Part shown: positions 1 to 7,778 of the stretch, piece after piece
Numbering within the stretch: the stretch's first letter is position 1
How the letters are laid out: each line of letters opens with the position of its first letter
Origin: Cellulomonas sp. Root930
GTDB taxonomy: Bacteria; Actinomycetota; Actinomycetes; Actinomycetales; Cellulomonadaceae
Reading direction: 5' to 3'
Assembly (NCBI GenBank): GCA_001429255.1
Contig: LMJI01000001.1
Span: forward strand, 62,001 to 126,000
DNA length: 64,000 nt
Translations under genes and position numbers: made by a program
The notes under the pieces: model-generated
Databases searched by the model: none
Told to the model about the DNA's origin: nothing
What the model saw: only the letters and a program-made list of their open reading frames with translations

Positions 1-274
1 CGATGCGCTCAGCGATCATCGTCGCGAGCCGTTCGGTGTTGCCGACCTCGAGGTCGCGGCGGCCGCCCTCCCAGTAGTTCTCGCCGGCACGGGAGAAGTA
101 GACGAGCAGGACTCCCGGACGTGGTGCGGTGCTCATGTCGGTCGGCTCCGTCCTGAAGGCGGGAGTGGGTGGCCCGGGGGTCTGGGGCTCGGCGCAGGAG
201 CCCAGCGCGACCGCAGCCGTACCGGCGAGGGCAAGGTGCAGGACGTCACGACGAGTGAGGCGAACCGCGGTCAT
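1..274 (-). CDS. Flavodoxin-like lipoprotein, C-terminus cut by window edge
   Basis: Only the first 91 codons are inside the window. The N-terminus has twin arginines (LTRRDVLHLALAG) and a lipobox ending in Cys27 (ALGSC), so export followed by lipidation is likely, perhaps through Tat. After a proline-rich linker, LLVYFSRAGENYW and a following GNTE match the FMN-phosphate loop region of the long-chain flavodoxin family (flavodoxin_4 type). An internal Met at residue 47 (MSTAPRPGV) would give a cytosolic form without the signal. An exported flavodoxin suggests an envelope redox role, but the partner is unknown. The gene reads leftwards out of the window, on the same strand as the two genes to its right. 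Confidence 0.72.
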   Translation of the reverse strand, partial: MTAVRLTRRDVLHLALAGTAAVALGSCAEPQTPGPPTPAFRTEPTDMSTAPRPGVLLVYFSRAGENYWEGGRRDLEVGNTERLATMIAERI

Positions 275-323
275 GCTCGCCGTTCCCCGACGTTCGGCCT
301 GGTGCGTGCGAGGGACGGCACGC

Positions 324-701
324 TCAGTTCCGCGGCACGACGCGGAGCGTCGTCTCGAGGACGTCTGGTCCGGTGACCGCACCGACAGGCCCGGGGCCGT
401 ATCGGTCGTACTTGGCGTGGTAGGCAGCGTCGACGGCCTGGCGGACCGCCGGGTCGGCGAGCTCGAAGGTCACGTCCTTCGTCACCCCGCCCGACCGGAT
501 CCGCCCGGCTCCGGATGCCAGGGCGCGCCGGAACCAGCCGTTGTGCGGGCCCCGGGCGGAGCGGAGGTAGATCGCGTCCTCCACGCGAACGTGCCAGATG
601 GTGGTATCGGGGCGCGTGGATCCGTCGGGCCGATACGACGTCACCTCAAGCTCGATCGCCTGGTGGATCCGGGCGAGCTCATCTTCGGTCCAGGTCGTCA
701 T
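324..701 (-). CDS. DUF2255 family protein
   Basis: A 125-residue soluble protein. The opening MTTWTEDELARI, the central IWHVRVEDAIYLRSARG and the following GWFRRALASGAGRIR are typical of DUF2255, a small family of unknown biochemical function common in actinobacteria and often found beside oxidoreductases. The start is supported by an AGGAGG six bases before the ATG. It lies between a flavodoxin-like lipoprotein and an aldo/keto reductase on the same strand, 84 bases downstream of the reductase stop, so co-transcription with the reductase is possible. No catalytic motif is recognised. Confidence 0.8.
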   Translation of the reverse strand: MTTWTEDELARIHQAIELEVTSYRPDGSTRPDTTIWHVRVEDAIYLRSARGPHNGWFRRALASGAGRIRSGGVTKDVTFELADPAVRQAVDAAYHAKYDRYGPGPVGAVTGPDVLETTLRVVPRN

Positions 702-785
702 CGTGGTCCTCCTGCATCAGCGGGGTCTGGCCGTCGTCGTTCTGGGCGGCGGCCAGACCTCGCGCGATCGCTGTCTTCTGGGCGA

Positions 786-1766
786 CTAGAAGAAGGTGGG
801 CTCGCGGGGTGTGTACGGGCCCTCCAGTGAGGCCACCTCGTCGTCGCTGAGCGTCAGCTCGAGCGCCGCGGCGGCGTCGGTGAGGTGCTTGGCCCTGGTC
901 GCGCCGATGATCGGGGAATCGACGACCGGGTTCCTGAGCACCCAGGCCAGCGCGACGGTCGCCATGGCGACACCGCGCTCGGTGGCGATCCGCTCGACGG
1001 CATCGACGATCGCCTTGTCGGACTCCAGGAACAGCGGCCGGCCGAACTGGTCCTGACCAGGAGTCGACGCCGCCCGGGTGCTGCTCTTGTCACCCCACGG
1101 GCGGGCGACGATGCCGCCGCCCAGCGGGCTCCAGACCATGTTGCCGACACCCTGGTCGGCGAGGAGACCGTGCATCTCTCGCTCCTCCTCGCGCTGGACC
1201 AGGTTGTACTGGTCCTGCATCGAGACGAACGGGGTCCAGCCGTGCTGAGCGGCGGCGTGCTGCATCTTGGCGAACTGCCATGCCCACATCGACGAGGCGC
1301 CGAGGTAGCGGACCTTGCCGGCCTTGACCACGTCGTGCAGGGCTTCCATCGTCTCCTCGACCGGTGTCTCGGGGTCGAAGCGGTGGATCTGCATGAGGTC
1401 GACGTAGTCGGTGCCCAGACGGGTCAATGAGCCGTCGACCTGCTCGAGGATCGCCTTGCGGCTCAGCCCGCCGCCGCCGGGGCCCTGGTGCATCGGCCAG
1501 TAGATCTTGGTCGCCAGGACGGTCTGCTCGCGGGTGCTGTACTCGCGCATGGCACGTCCGACGATCTCCTCCGAGGAGCCGCCGCCGTAGACGTTCGCGG
1601 TGTCCCAGAACGTGATGCCGAGCTCGACGGCCTGCTGGAACAGCGGGCCGGCGGCCTCATCGTCAAGTGACCAGTCCTGGAACTGGTTGGGGGTCCCGAA
1701 GCTCATGCAGCCCAGTGCGAGGCGGCTGATCTTGAGCCCGGACGTGCCCAGGCGGGTGTACTCCAT
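786..1766 (-). CDS. Aldo/keto reductase
   Basis: A 326-residue NADPH-dependent TIM-barrel oxidoreductase of full family length. The N-terminal MEYTRLGTSGLKISRLALG and the DTANVYGGGSSEE segment supply the catalytic Asp and Tyr; ATKIYW carries the Lys and LMQIHRFD the His. The C-terminal SPIIGATRAKHL is the usual cofactor-phosphate region of the AKR11/yghZ-like group. The physiological substrate cannot be read from sequence. SD-like AAGGA lies upstream of the ATG. A second reductase ends 43 bases upstream on the same strand, and the two are only distantly similar, so this is not a recent duplication. A flavodoxin and a DUF2255 gene follow. Confidence 0.93.
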   Translation of the reverse strand: MEYTRLGTSGLKISRLALGCMSFGTPNQFQDWSLDDEAAGPLFQQAVELGITFWDTANVYGGGSSEEIVGRAMREYSTREQTVLATKIYWPMHQGPGGGGLSRKAILEQVDGSLTRLGTDYVDLMQIHRFDPETPVEETMEALHDVVKAGKVRYLGASSMWAWQFAKMQHAAAQHGWTPFVSMQDQYNLVQREEEREMHGLLADQGVGNMVWSPLGGGIVARPWGDKSSTRAASTPGQDQFGRPLFLESDKAIVDAVERIATERGVAMATVALAWVLRNPVVDSPIIGATRAKHLTDAAAALELTLSDDEVASLEGPYTPREPTFF

Positions 1767-1809
1767 GGTGGTGATTCCTTACTGAGGGTTGAGCAGGATG
1801 AGGGGACGG

Positions 1810-2691
1810 TCACGCTTCGGGAATGGGAAAGGCGTGGTCCGTGAGGTTGATGAAGTCGGCCTCGGGTCCACCGCGTACGCCTGTCTCGAGCGCGTCGATC
1901 GCGGCGACCTGCTCGGCGGTCAGCTCGAAGTCGAAGACGTCGAAGTTCTCGGCGATGCGGGTGGCCTTGGTCGACTTCGGCACGGCGGGGCGGCCCTGCT
2001 GAAGGTGCCAGCGGAGCATGACCTGGGGCGCGGACTTGCCGTGCTCGGCGGCGATCCCCTGCAGGGTCGGGTCGTCGAGAGTGCTCTTCGCGCCGCCGCC
2101 ATAGGACGTGACGCCGCCGATCGGGGACCAGGCCTGGGTCAGGATCCCGTGCTTCGCATCGAGCGCCTGGAGCTCGCTCTGCTGGAAGTAGGGGTGCAGC
2201 TCGATCTGGTTGACGGCCGGGACGACCGTGGTCTCGGCCAGCAGGCGCACGAGGTGCTCGGGCATGAAGTTGCTGACGCCGATCGCGCGGACCTTGCCGT
2301 CCGCGAGGAGCTGCTCGAGGGCGCGGTAGGCGTCGATCGTCAGGTCGAACTCGGAGGGCAGTGCCTGGTGCAGCAGGACGAGGTCGATGTAGTCGACGCC
2401 GAGCTTCGCGGCGCTCTTCTCGAACGCGTGCAGCGTCGCGTCGAAGCCGTAGTCGCTGATCCAGACCTTGGTCTCGATGAAGACCTCGTCACGGGCGATG
2501 CCGGAGTTCCGGACGCCCTCGCCGACCTGGGCCTCGTTCCCGTACGCGGCAGCGGTGTCGATGAGGCGGTAACCCGCACGCAGCGCCTCCTCGACCGCGA
2601 AGACGGTGTCCTCGGGCGGGGTCTGGAAGACGCCGAGCCCGATGGTCGGGATCTGGGTCCCGTTGTTCAGGGTGATGGTCGTGTTGGTCAT
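1810..2691 (-). CDS. Aldo/keto reductase, 2,5-diketo-gluconate reductase type
   Basis: A 293-residue AKR5-type reductase. MTNTTITLNNGTQIPTIGLG starts the barrel; the catalytic residues are seen as DTAAAYGNE (Asp, Tyr), IETKVWISDYG (Lys) and LVLLHQALP (His). The C-terminal VPKSTKATRIAEN motif binds NADP(H). The open frame runs 131 codons further upstream, but family alignment and a -10 box TAGCGT seven bases before this ATG indicate a leaderless start here. The gene is divergent from an XRE/MmyB regulator, with a mirror-symmetric promoter and operator region between them. Reductase/MmyB pairs of this kind are common in actinobacteria, so the regulator probably controls this gene. Confidence 0.93.
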   Translation of the reverse strand: MTNTTITLNNGTQIPTIGLGVFQTPPEDTVFAVEEALRAGYRLIDTAAAYGNEAQVGEGVRNSGIARDEVFIETKVWISDYGFDATLHAFEKSAAKLGVDYIDLVLLHQALPSEFDLTIDAYRALEQLLADGKVRAIGVSNFMPEHLVRLLAETTVVPAVNQIELHPYFQQSELQALDAKHGILTQAWSPIGGVTSYGGGAKSTLDDPTLQGIAAEHGKSAPQVMLRWHLQQGRPAVPKSTKATRIAENFDVFDFELTAEQVAAIDALETGVRGGPEADFINLTDHAFPIPEA

Positions 2692-2698
2692 GACGGCC

Positions 2699-2820
2699 AC
2701 GCTAGGTCGGCGATGCGCGGGGGTGAGAGTCACTGTCATTGACCCCCAAGCAGCGGCCGGCGGCCCGGGCTGGGGGTGCACAGCAGTGACTCCCAGTGCG
2801 GTGGGCGGTGCGTCTAGCGT
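2699..2820. promoter_or_regulatory. Mirror-symmetric divergent promoter with two operator copies
   Basis: TAGCGT -10 boxes occur at 2704-2699 (minus, for the reductase) and 2815-2820 (plus, for the regulator), 7 and 6 bases before the respective start codons. Between them are two 21-base inverted copies, 2728-2748 and 2771-2791, each with AGTCACTG at the outer end and ACCCCCA at the inner end; about 16 of 21 positions match. The operator copies and the -10 boxes share the same centre, 2759.5. The AGTCACTG half sites occupy the -35 region of each promoter, so a single protein bound to both copies could control both genes. Confidence 0.72.
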
Positions 2821-2826
2821 CGGGGT

Positions 2827-3717
2827 ATGACCACTTCCCGCGACGATGTGCAGCAGTTCCTGACGGCGCTGCGCGCACGCATCACCCCGGAGAAGGCCGG
2901 GCTGACCGTGTTCGGCGGCGAGCGCCGCGTCCCCGGGCTGCGCCGCGAGGAAGTCGCGCAGCTGGCCGGCGTGAGCACCGCGTACTACACGCGCATGGAA
3001 CGCGGCGACCTCAGCGGGGTCTCCGAGAGCGTGCTGTACGCCTTGGTCCGCGCACTGGACCTGGACGAGGCCGAAGCCGCGCACCTGTTCGACCTCGCCC
3101 GCGCCGCCACCGGGCCCCGCCGCGCCGCCCGCACCAGGCCCGAGCCGCGATTATCACCGCGAGTCGCGCAGCTGATCGACACGATGGGCGAGGTCCCCGT
3201 GATCGCTATGACGCGGCTCGGCGACCCGGTCGGGTCCAATGCGCTGGGTCGCGCACTCTTCCCCGACCTCTTCCCGGCTGGGAAGGCGCCGCTGAACAGC
3301 GCCCGCTACCTGTTCCTCGACGAACGCTCCAAGGCCTTCTACCCCGACTGGGAGACCAGCGCCCGCGAGGCGGTCTCCGCGATGCGACTCTTCGCCGGCC
3401 ATGACCCCAGCGACCGCGCCCTCATGGGCCTTGTCGGCGAGCTGGCCACGCGGAGCACCGAGTTCCGCACCTGGTGGGGCGGCCACACCGTGCGAACCCA
3501 CACCTCCGGCACCAAGAGGATCCACCACCCCGTCGTCGGCGAGATGACACTCACCTTCGAGAGCCTCATGGTCGCGTCCGCGCCGGGCCTGACCCTTGCC
3601 TCCTACCTCACCGAGCCCGCGACTGCGTCCGCGGACGCCATGAACCTGCTGCGCATCTGGACCGCGGACCAGGCCCGCGCCAGCGACGCAGCGCGCGCCG
3701 GGACCGCACCGCACTGA
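2827..3717 (+). CDS. XRE-family regulator with MmyB-like ligand-binding domain
   Basis: A 296-residue protein. Residues about 8-75 form an XRE helix-turn-helix (GLRREEVAQLAGVSTAYYTRMERG is spread over this region), and residues about 110-285 match the MmyB-like ligand-binding domain, including the LFPDLFP and YPDWE segments typical of this family. These regulators usually control an adjacent divergent oxidoreductase, as here. ATG follows TAGCGT by six bases with no ribosome binding site, so a leaderless mRNA is expected. It is convergent with the integrase gene at 3750. The inducing ligand is unknown. Confidence 0.9.
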   Translation: MTTSRDDVQQFLTALRARITPEKAGLTVFGGERRVPGLRREEVAQLAGVSTAYYTRMERGDLSGVSESVLYALVRALDLDEAEAAHLFDLARAATGPRRAARTRPEPRLSPRVAQLIDTMGEVPVIAMTRLGDPVGSNALGRALFPDLFPAGKAPLNSARYLFLDERSKAFYPDWETSAREAVSAMRLFAGHDPSDRALMGLVGELATRSTEFRTWWGGHTVRTHTSGTKRIHHPVVGEMTLTFESLMVASAPGLTLASYLTEPATASADAMNLLRIWTADQARASDAARAGTAPH

Positions 3718-3723
3718 TTGCGA

Positions 3724-3742
3724 GCACGCATGCCAGGCGTGC
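3724..3742. terminator. Weak hairpin between convergent genes
   Basis: GCACGC (3724-3729) pairs with GCGTGC (3737-3742) over a seven-base loop in the 32-base gap between the regulator stop and the integrase stop. The stem is short and no U-tract follows, so terminator function is uncertain. Confidence 0.3.
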
Positions 3743-3749
3743 CGCTGGG

Positions 3750-4853
3750 CTAGGAACCACCGACGAGGCGGGACAGCGCGTTCGCGATCACTCGGTCCCG
3801 ATCGGCGGCCGCATGCTGGTACCGCATGGCCATGGCGGGCGTCGTGTGCCCGAGCCTCGCCATCAGCTCGGCGATGGTCGCTCCTGACGCAGCAGCGAGA
3901 ACGGCGCCCGTGTGGCGAAGGGCGTGGAACGTGAGATCGGGACGTCCTGCGGCGAGCTTCGCCCGGCCGTACGGGGCACGGAATCGGTGCGGCGAGAGCT
4001 GAACGCGGTCGTCACGGTCGTCCGGGAACAGGAGCGCATCGGGACGCGGGCCGACGCTTTCGGCGAGGTGCCCGCGCAGGATCGGCAGGAGGTGCGGAGG
4101 AATGGCGACGTCCCTGGCGCCGGCCTCCGTCTTGGGTGTGTCGACAACCGGCGCACCCGTCAGCCACGTCACACCACGACGCACCCGGACCACGCCGGCA
4201 TCGAGATCCAGATCGGCGCGTCGCAGTTCCGTCACCTCACCGAATCGAAGCGCGCACCAGGCTCCGAGCAAGATCATCGGCCGATAGTCGAGGGCGACCG
4301 CGCTCGTCAGCGCTTCCAGCTCCGCGAGCGACGCCGGACGGATGTTCTTGGTGCGACGGCCGACCGAACCGGCGCCCTCGACCCGGCAGGGGTTCGAATC
4401 GATCAAGGACTGACGCCACGCCGTGTTCAAGATCGTGCGGAAGAGGGCATAGACGTGGGCACGTTCGGTCCGACGATCAGGCAGCAGAGTCGCGTACCAG
4501 TCGCCGACGCGGGCAGGAGTGATGTCCACCAACCTGACGTGACCCCAAGCCGGCTCCAGGGCCTTGGCGAACTGGCGGCGGTAGAGCGTCCTGGTCGACG
4601 CCTTCAGATCCCGCTGCTCCAGCCAGACCTGGCCGAACTCGCCGAACGTCGTGTTCACGGCCGACGGGTTGATCTTGCCTTCGTCGATGAGCGTCTGCTG
4701 CTTCGCCAGCCACCGCTGCGCGACGGACTTCAGAGGGAACGTCGCCGGCGCATTGATGTACGAACCGCGCGCGCTTCCTGGCACCGCGTACCGAGCGTGG
4801 AACCTGCCGGAGGGGAGCTTCCGCACCTGGCCGAAGGCTGCTCGACCGGCCAT
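3750..4853 (-). CDS. Tyrosine-type site-specific integrase
   Basis: A 367-residue phage-type recombinase with an N-terminal arm-binding region, a SAM-like core-binding domain (about 65-160) and a catalytic domain (about 175-360). Catalytic residues are intact: Arg203 in ALRFGEV, Lys241 in PKTEAGAR, His310 and Arg313 in HALRHTG, His336 in LGHTT and the nucleophile Tyr345 in MRYQH. The start at MAGRAAFGQV is chosen because the upstream 20 residues come from a region that is repeated at 7710-7763 and look non-coding. A tRNA 3'-end fragment lies 149 bases upstream, the expected position for an attachment site. No excisionase or replication gene is visible within the window. Confidence 0.93.
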   Translation of the reverse strand: MAGRAAFGQVRKLPSGRFHARYAVPGSARGSYINAPATFPLKSVAQRWLAKQQTLIDEGKINPSAVNTTFGEFGQVWLEQRDLKASTRTLYRRQFAKALEPAWGHVRLVDITPARVGDWYATLLPDRRTERAHVYALFRTILNTAWRQSLIDSNPCRVEGAGSVGRRTKNIRPASLAELEALTSAVALDYRPMILLGAWCALRFGEVTELRRADLDLDAGVVRVRRGVTWLTGAPVVDTPKTEAGARDVAIPPHLLPILRGHLAESVGPRPDALLFPDDRDDRVQLSPHRFRAPYGRAKLAAGRPDLTFHALRHTGAVLAAASGATIAELMARLGHTTPAMAMRYQHAAADRDRVIANALSRLVGGS

Positions 4854-4910
4854 CCCGCCCCCTGCCCGTGTCGCTAACGTGTCGCTAGCGACGACAAATC
4901 CGTTCCTCAG
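4846..4910. repeat. Repeat copy A, integrase 5' end and upstream region
   Basis: This segment, covering the integrase start codon and upstream region, recurs as a diverged direct copy at 7710-7763. Shared blocks include CCGTGTCG, GCGACGACAA and TCCGTTCCTCAG. Copy A has an extra 11-base unit: GTGTCGCTAAC is followed at once by GTGTCGCTAGC, where copy B has only one such unit. Confidence 0.7.
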
Positions 4911-5001
4911 CATGCATCAGCGAACTACTTGCGGACGAGTATACATGCAGGTCAGATGGCCTTTCCTGCATCTCGGTTCCCCTCGGTTCACGTAGGCGTT
5001 C

Positions 5002-5029
5002 AAGGGTTCGAGTCCTTTCGCGGGCACCA
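5002..5029 (+). other. tRNA 3'-end fragment, probable attachment site
   Basis: The sequence folds as the 3' part of a tRNA: T-stem AAGGG (5002-5006), T-loop TTCGAGT, T-stem CCTTT (5014-5018), acceptor 3' strand CGCGGGC, discriminator A and encoded CCA (5027-5029). No matching 5' part (it would begin near GCCCGCG) is present in the preceding 100 bases. An isolated tRNA 3' end beside an integrase is the usual mark of attR. By geometry the intact tRNA and the rest of the element should lie to the left, outside this window. The amino-acid type cannot be assigned from this fragment. Confidence 0.75.
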
Positions 5030-5307
5030 TCTGAACTGCAGGAACGCCAGGCCGTGTCGCCAGCGCGCCGGCCACGAGCCCTGCGACGTCAGTGCACCCT
5101 CGATCGCATCCCGATCGCTGGATGAGGTGAGCGCTGACGCGTCGGCCGGGCTGGACGGCGCTGGACGCACGGCCGTCCCACCGTCCCGGCTCGCCTCGTC
5201 GGTGCGCGGGATCGCGCCCGCGCCGGACCTAAGGTGGCCGGACACGTCGGGATCGACGAGCGCGCAACCCAGGGCCGGACACCCTGCCGCACCACGACGA
5301 GGACTCG
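5030..5307. other. Gene-free stretch right of the attachment site
   Basis: No coding sequence is supported here. The only signal I see is TAAGGT at 5230-5235, a plausible -10 box for the phosphotransferase at 5308, with a short GAGGA shortly before its ATG. The stretch probably marks the junction between element and chromosome. Confidence 0.5.
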
Positions 5308-6294
5308 ATGGAGAGCATCACGAAGAACCGCCAGACGCCCGCGACGCTGCGTGCGATGGTCGAACGTGCCTACGGCGCCGAGCAGGTGCCCACGGGCGAG
5401 CCGGACACCTGGCTCGAGGAGTTGGGGCACGGCTGGTTCAACGTCGCGTACCGGATCCTGCTGCGCGACGGCCGCGCCGTGGTCGTGAAGATCGCACCGC
5501 CGCGGGGCGTGCCCGTGATGCCCGCCGAGCGCGGTGCGATGCGCATCGAGCTCGACGCGCTGGCGCTGATCACGGCACGCACCGACGTCCCGGTCCCGCA
5601 GGTCGACCACGCCGACCTGAGCCACGAGCTCGTCGACGCCGACTACTTCTTCATGCCGTTCGTCGACGCCGAGAACTTCGGCATCATCACCGACGGCCTG
5701 AGCACCGAGCTGCGCGACTCGTACAACGAGGCGCTCGGCGCTGCCAACCGCGAGCTGAACTCGATCCGCGGGAGCTGGTTCGGACCGCTCGCCGGCCCGG
5801 GTGACCCGTCGTGGCGGGTCGTGTTCACCGGCCTCGTCGAGGATGTCCTGGCCGCCGGGGAGGCCCGCCACGTCGACATCGGCCGGGACTACGACGAGAT
5901 CCGCAAGGTGGTCGCCCTGCACGCCGACGTCCTCGACGACGTCATCGAGCCGAGGTTCGTCGAGTGGGACCTCTGGGACTCCAACGTCATGGTCCGCGAC
6001 GGCAGGATCGTCACGATCATCGACCACGAACGCGCCCTGTACGGGGACCCGCTGATGGAGGCCGGCTTCGCAGGCACCTTTCTGTCCGACTTCGGCGACC
6101 CGACCGCGTTCATGCGCGGCTACGGCCAGGAGCAGCTCACGACGAGGGAGCAGACGCGCCGTGGCCTGTACTGCCTGCACCTGGTCGTGATCATGGCGAT
6201 CGAGACCGTCTACCGCGGACACACGACCCCCACCCAGTACGACTGGGCACGCGAGAAGATCGGCCAGATGATGAGCCTGCTCACCGAGCCGTGA
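5308..6294 (+). CDS. Aminoglycoside-phosphotransferase-family kinase
   Basis: A 328-residue APH/choline-kinase-fold protein. The N-lobe shows GHGWFNVAYRILL (nucleotide loop) and VVVKIAPP (ATP-binding Lys). The catalytic loop reads EWDLWDSNVMV: the Asp and Asn of the Brenner motif are kept, but the usual HGD is replaced by EWD. The metal-binding Asp follows in IIDHERALYGDP. This variant is seen in poorly characterised phosphotransferases, so drug resistance should not be assumed; a sugar or other small hydroxylated metabolite is equally possible. The stop overlaps the GTG of a MATE exporter by four bases (GTGA), so the two are translationally coupled. Confidence 0.85.
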   Translation: MESITKNRQTPATLRAMVERAYGAEQVPTGEPDTWLEELGHGWFNVAYRILLRDGRAVVVKIAPPRGVPVMPAERGAMRIELDALALITARTDVPVPQVDHADLSHELVDADYFFMPFVDAENFGIITDGLSTELRDSYNEALGAANRELNSIRGSWFGPLAGPGDPSWRVVFTGLVEDVLAAGEARHVDIGRDYDEIRKVVALHADVLDDVIEPRFVEWDLWDSNVMVRDGRIVTIIDHERALYGDPLMEAGFAGTFLSDFGDPTAFMRGYGQEQLTTREQTRRGLYCLHLVVIMAIETVYRGHTTPTQYDWAREKIGQMMSLLTEP

Positions 6295-7691
6295 GCACCC
6301 GCACGCTCGACGCCGCCGCCCTCGGTGAACGGCCCGTGGGGCGGCTGCTGTGGCACGCCTGCACCCAGACCACCATCGCGGTCGGGGTCTACGGGATCTA
6401 CGCGCTGACCAACGCCTGGTTCGTCGCCCGCGGCGTCGGGACGACCGCGATGGCGGCGGTCAACCTCGTCGCGCCGTTGCTCCTGGCGCTGGGCGCGGTC
6501 TCGACCGCCCTCGGCGTCGGAGCAGCCTCGGTGGTCTCCCGGCACCTCGGTGCCGGCGACACGAGCACCGCCGCCCGGGCGGCCGGGAACGCGTTCGTCG
6601 TGTTCTGGGCCGCCGCCGTCACGACCACCGTGCTCGGACTGAGCGGGCTCGAACCGCTCCTGCGGCTGCTCGGCGCCCAGGGCGAGACCCTTGGCTACGC
6701 CCGCGACTACGCCACGGTCATCCTGGCGGGTGCGATCGTCTCGACCGGGTTCTCCAGCCTGGTGCGCGCCGAGGGCCGGATGCGGTTTGCCACGATGCTC
6801 TGGGTCATCCCCGTCGCCGTCCAGATCACCCTCGACCCGCTGCTCATCTTCGGGCTGGACCTCGGCGTCCGTGGAGCCGCCCTGGGAACGGTCGGCGGGC
6901 AGGCCGTCTCCGCCGCAATGAGCATGTGGTTCTTCTTCGCCCAGCGGCAGCGCCCGTACCGCATCCGCAGGTCCGACCTGCGTCCCCACCTTCCGACGGT
7001 CCGCACCCTCGTGGGCATCGGCGCCCCCTCGTTCCTCGCCGGCTTCGGCGCCACCCTGCTCGTCGTGGTCGTCAACACCACGCTGTCCCGGGTGGCCACC
7101 GCCACCGCAGCGCTCTCCGCGCTCGCCGCGTTCGCGATCTGCTCCCGCATCCAGACGTTCGTCGCCATGCCTCAGCTCGGTATCAGCCAGGGGATGCAGC
7201 CGATCGTCGGGTACAACGCCGGTCGCCGGCTCGCCGCACGCGTCCGACGCACCCGGATCCTGTCGCTGCGCGCCACCCTCGTCTACAGCACCGTCGCCGC
7301 CGGCTCCGTCGCGCTGCTCGCCGAGCCCATCACCGCCGCCTTCGTCGACGACGCCGCCGTCCACGCCGAGTCAGTCGACGCTCTGCGCATCCTGGCGATC
7401 GGGTTCGCCGCTGCCGGCGTCACACCTCTGGTCTCCGCGTACTTCCAGGCTCTCGGCCGACCGCGACCGTCGTACTTCCTCTCGGTCGGCACCCTCCTTC
7501 TCGTCAAGGTCCCGCTCGTGCTCGCCCTCGGCCACACCGGCCCCTCAGGCACCTGGATCGGCCTGGCCGCGGGCGAGCTCCTGTCCGCGGGAGTCGCGCT
7601 GTTGGTGCTGCGCCGCCTCGATGTCACGGCCGCGCGCGGCGGGGGCGGGACATCGACGACGAACGCGGTCGACCTGCCGCTAGGGCACTGA
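6291..7691 (+). CDS. MATE family efflux transporter
   Basis: A 466-residue integral membrane protein with about 12 hydrophobic segments in two repeats, the MATE architecture. Supporting segments include GVGTTAMAAVNLVAPLLLAL, the loop RAEGRMRFATMLWVIP and QPIVGYNAG near the start of the seventh to eighth helix region. Cation-coupled export of drugs or metabolites is the family role. The GTG start is chosen because it overlaps the preceding stop (GTGA) and begins immediately before the first helix; the open frame extends upstream only inside the kinase gene. Coupling suggests the kinase and exporter act on the same or related compounds. Confidence 0.92.
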   Translation: MSTRTLDAAALGERPVGRLLWHACTQTTIAVGVYGIYALTNAWFVARGVGTTAMAAVNLVAPLLLALGAVSTALGVGAASVVSRHLGAGDTSTAARAAGNAFVVFWAAAVTTTVLGLSGLEPLLRLLGAQGETLGYARDYATVILAGAIVSTGFSSLVRAEGRMRFATMLWVIPVAVQITLDPLLIFGLDLGVRGAALGTVGGQAVSAAMSMWFFFAQRQRPYRIRRSDLRPHLPTVRTLVGIGAPSFLAGFGATLLVVVVNTTLSRVATATAALSALAAFAICSRIQTFVAMPQLGISQGMQPIVGYNAGRRLAARVRRTRILSLRATLVYSTVAAGSVALLAEPITAAFVDDAAVHAESVDALRILAIGFAAAGVTPLVSAYFQALGRPRPSYFLSVGTLLLVKVPLVLALGHTGPSGTWIGLAAGELLSAGVALLVLRRLDVTAARGGGGTSTTNAVDLPLGH

Positions 7692-7709
7692 GGTCGGGCT
7701 GGGACCGGA

Positions 7710-7763
7710 CCGGCCGTCCCGCCCCGTGCCCGTGTCGTTGGCGACGACAAGTCCGTTCCTCAG
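7710..7763. repeat. Repeat copy B, degenerate integrase upstream region
   Basis: A 54-base diverged direct copy of 4846-4910, lying between the MATE stop and an aldo/keto reductase. The integrase start codon position (CAT on the plus strand in copy A) is CGT here, and no integrase coding sequence continues on its left. It is a relic, either of an earlier integrase or of a rearrangement that separated the two copies around the kinase/exporter pair. Confidence 0.68.
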
Positions 7764-7778
7764 TTCGTTCGACGCTGG

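Noticed and set aside
2692..3084. N-terminal extension of the second aldo/keto reductase to 424 residues
   Set aside because: It runs through the divergent promoter and the regulator's coding sequence; homology starts at MTNTT and a -10 box lies seven bases before it.
3912..4877. Long plus-strand open frame opposite the integrase
   Set aside because: Composition is that of a GC-rich antisense shadow, with no recognisable motif; the minus frame has all integrase catalytic residues.
4930..5029. Complete tRNA gene at the attachment site
   Set aside because: Only the T-arm, acceptor 3' strand and CCA can be folded; no matching 5' half exists in the preceding 100 bases.
5000..5245. 81-codon minus frame ending in CPRKDSNP
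   Set aside because: The tail is the translation of the antisense tRNA 3' end, a known annotation artefact.
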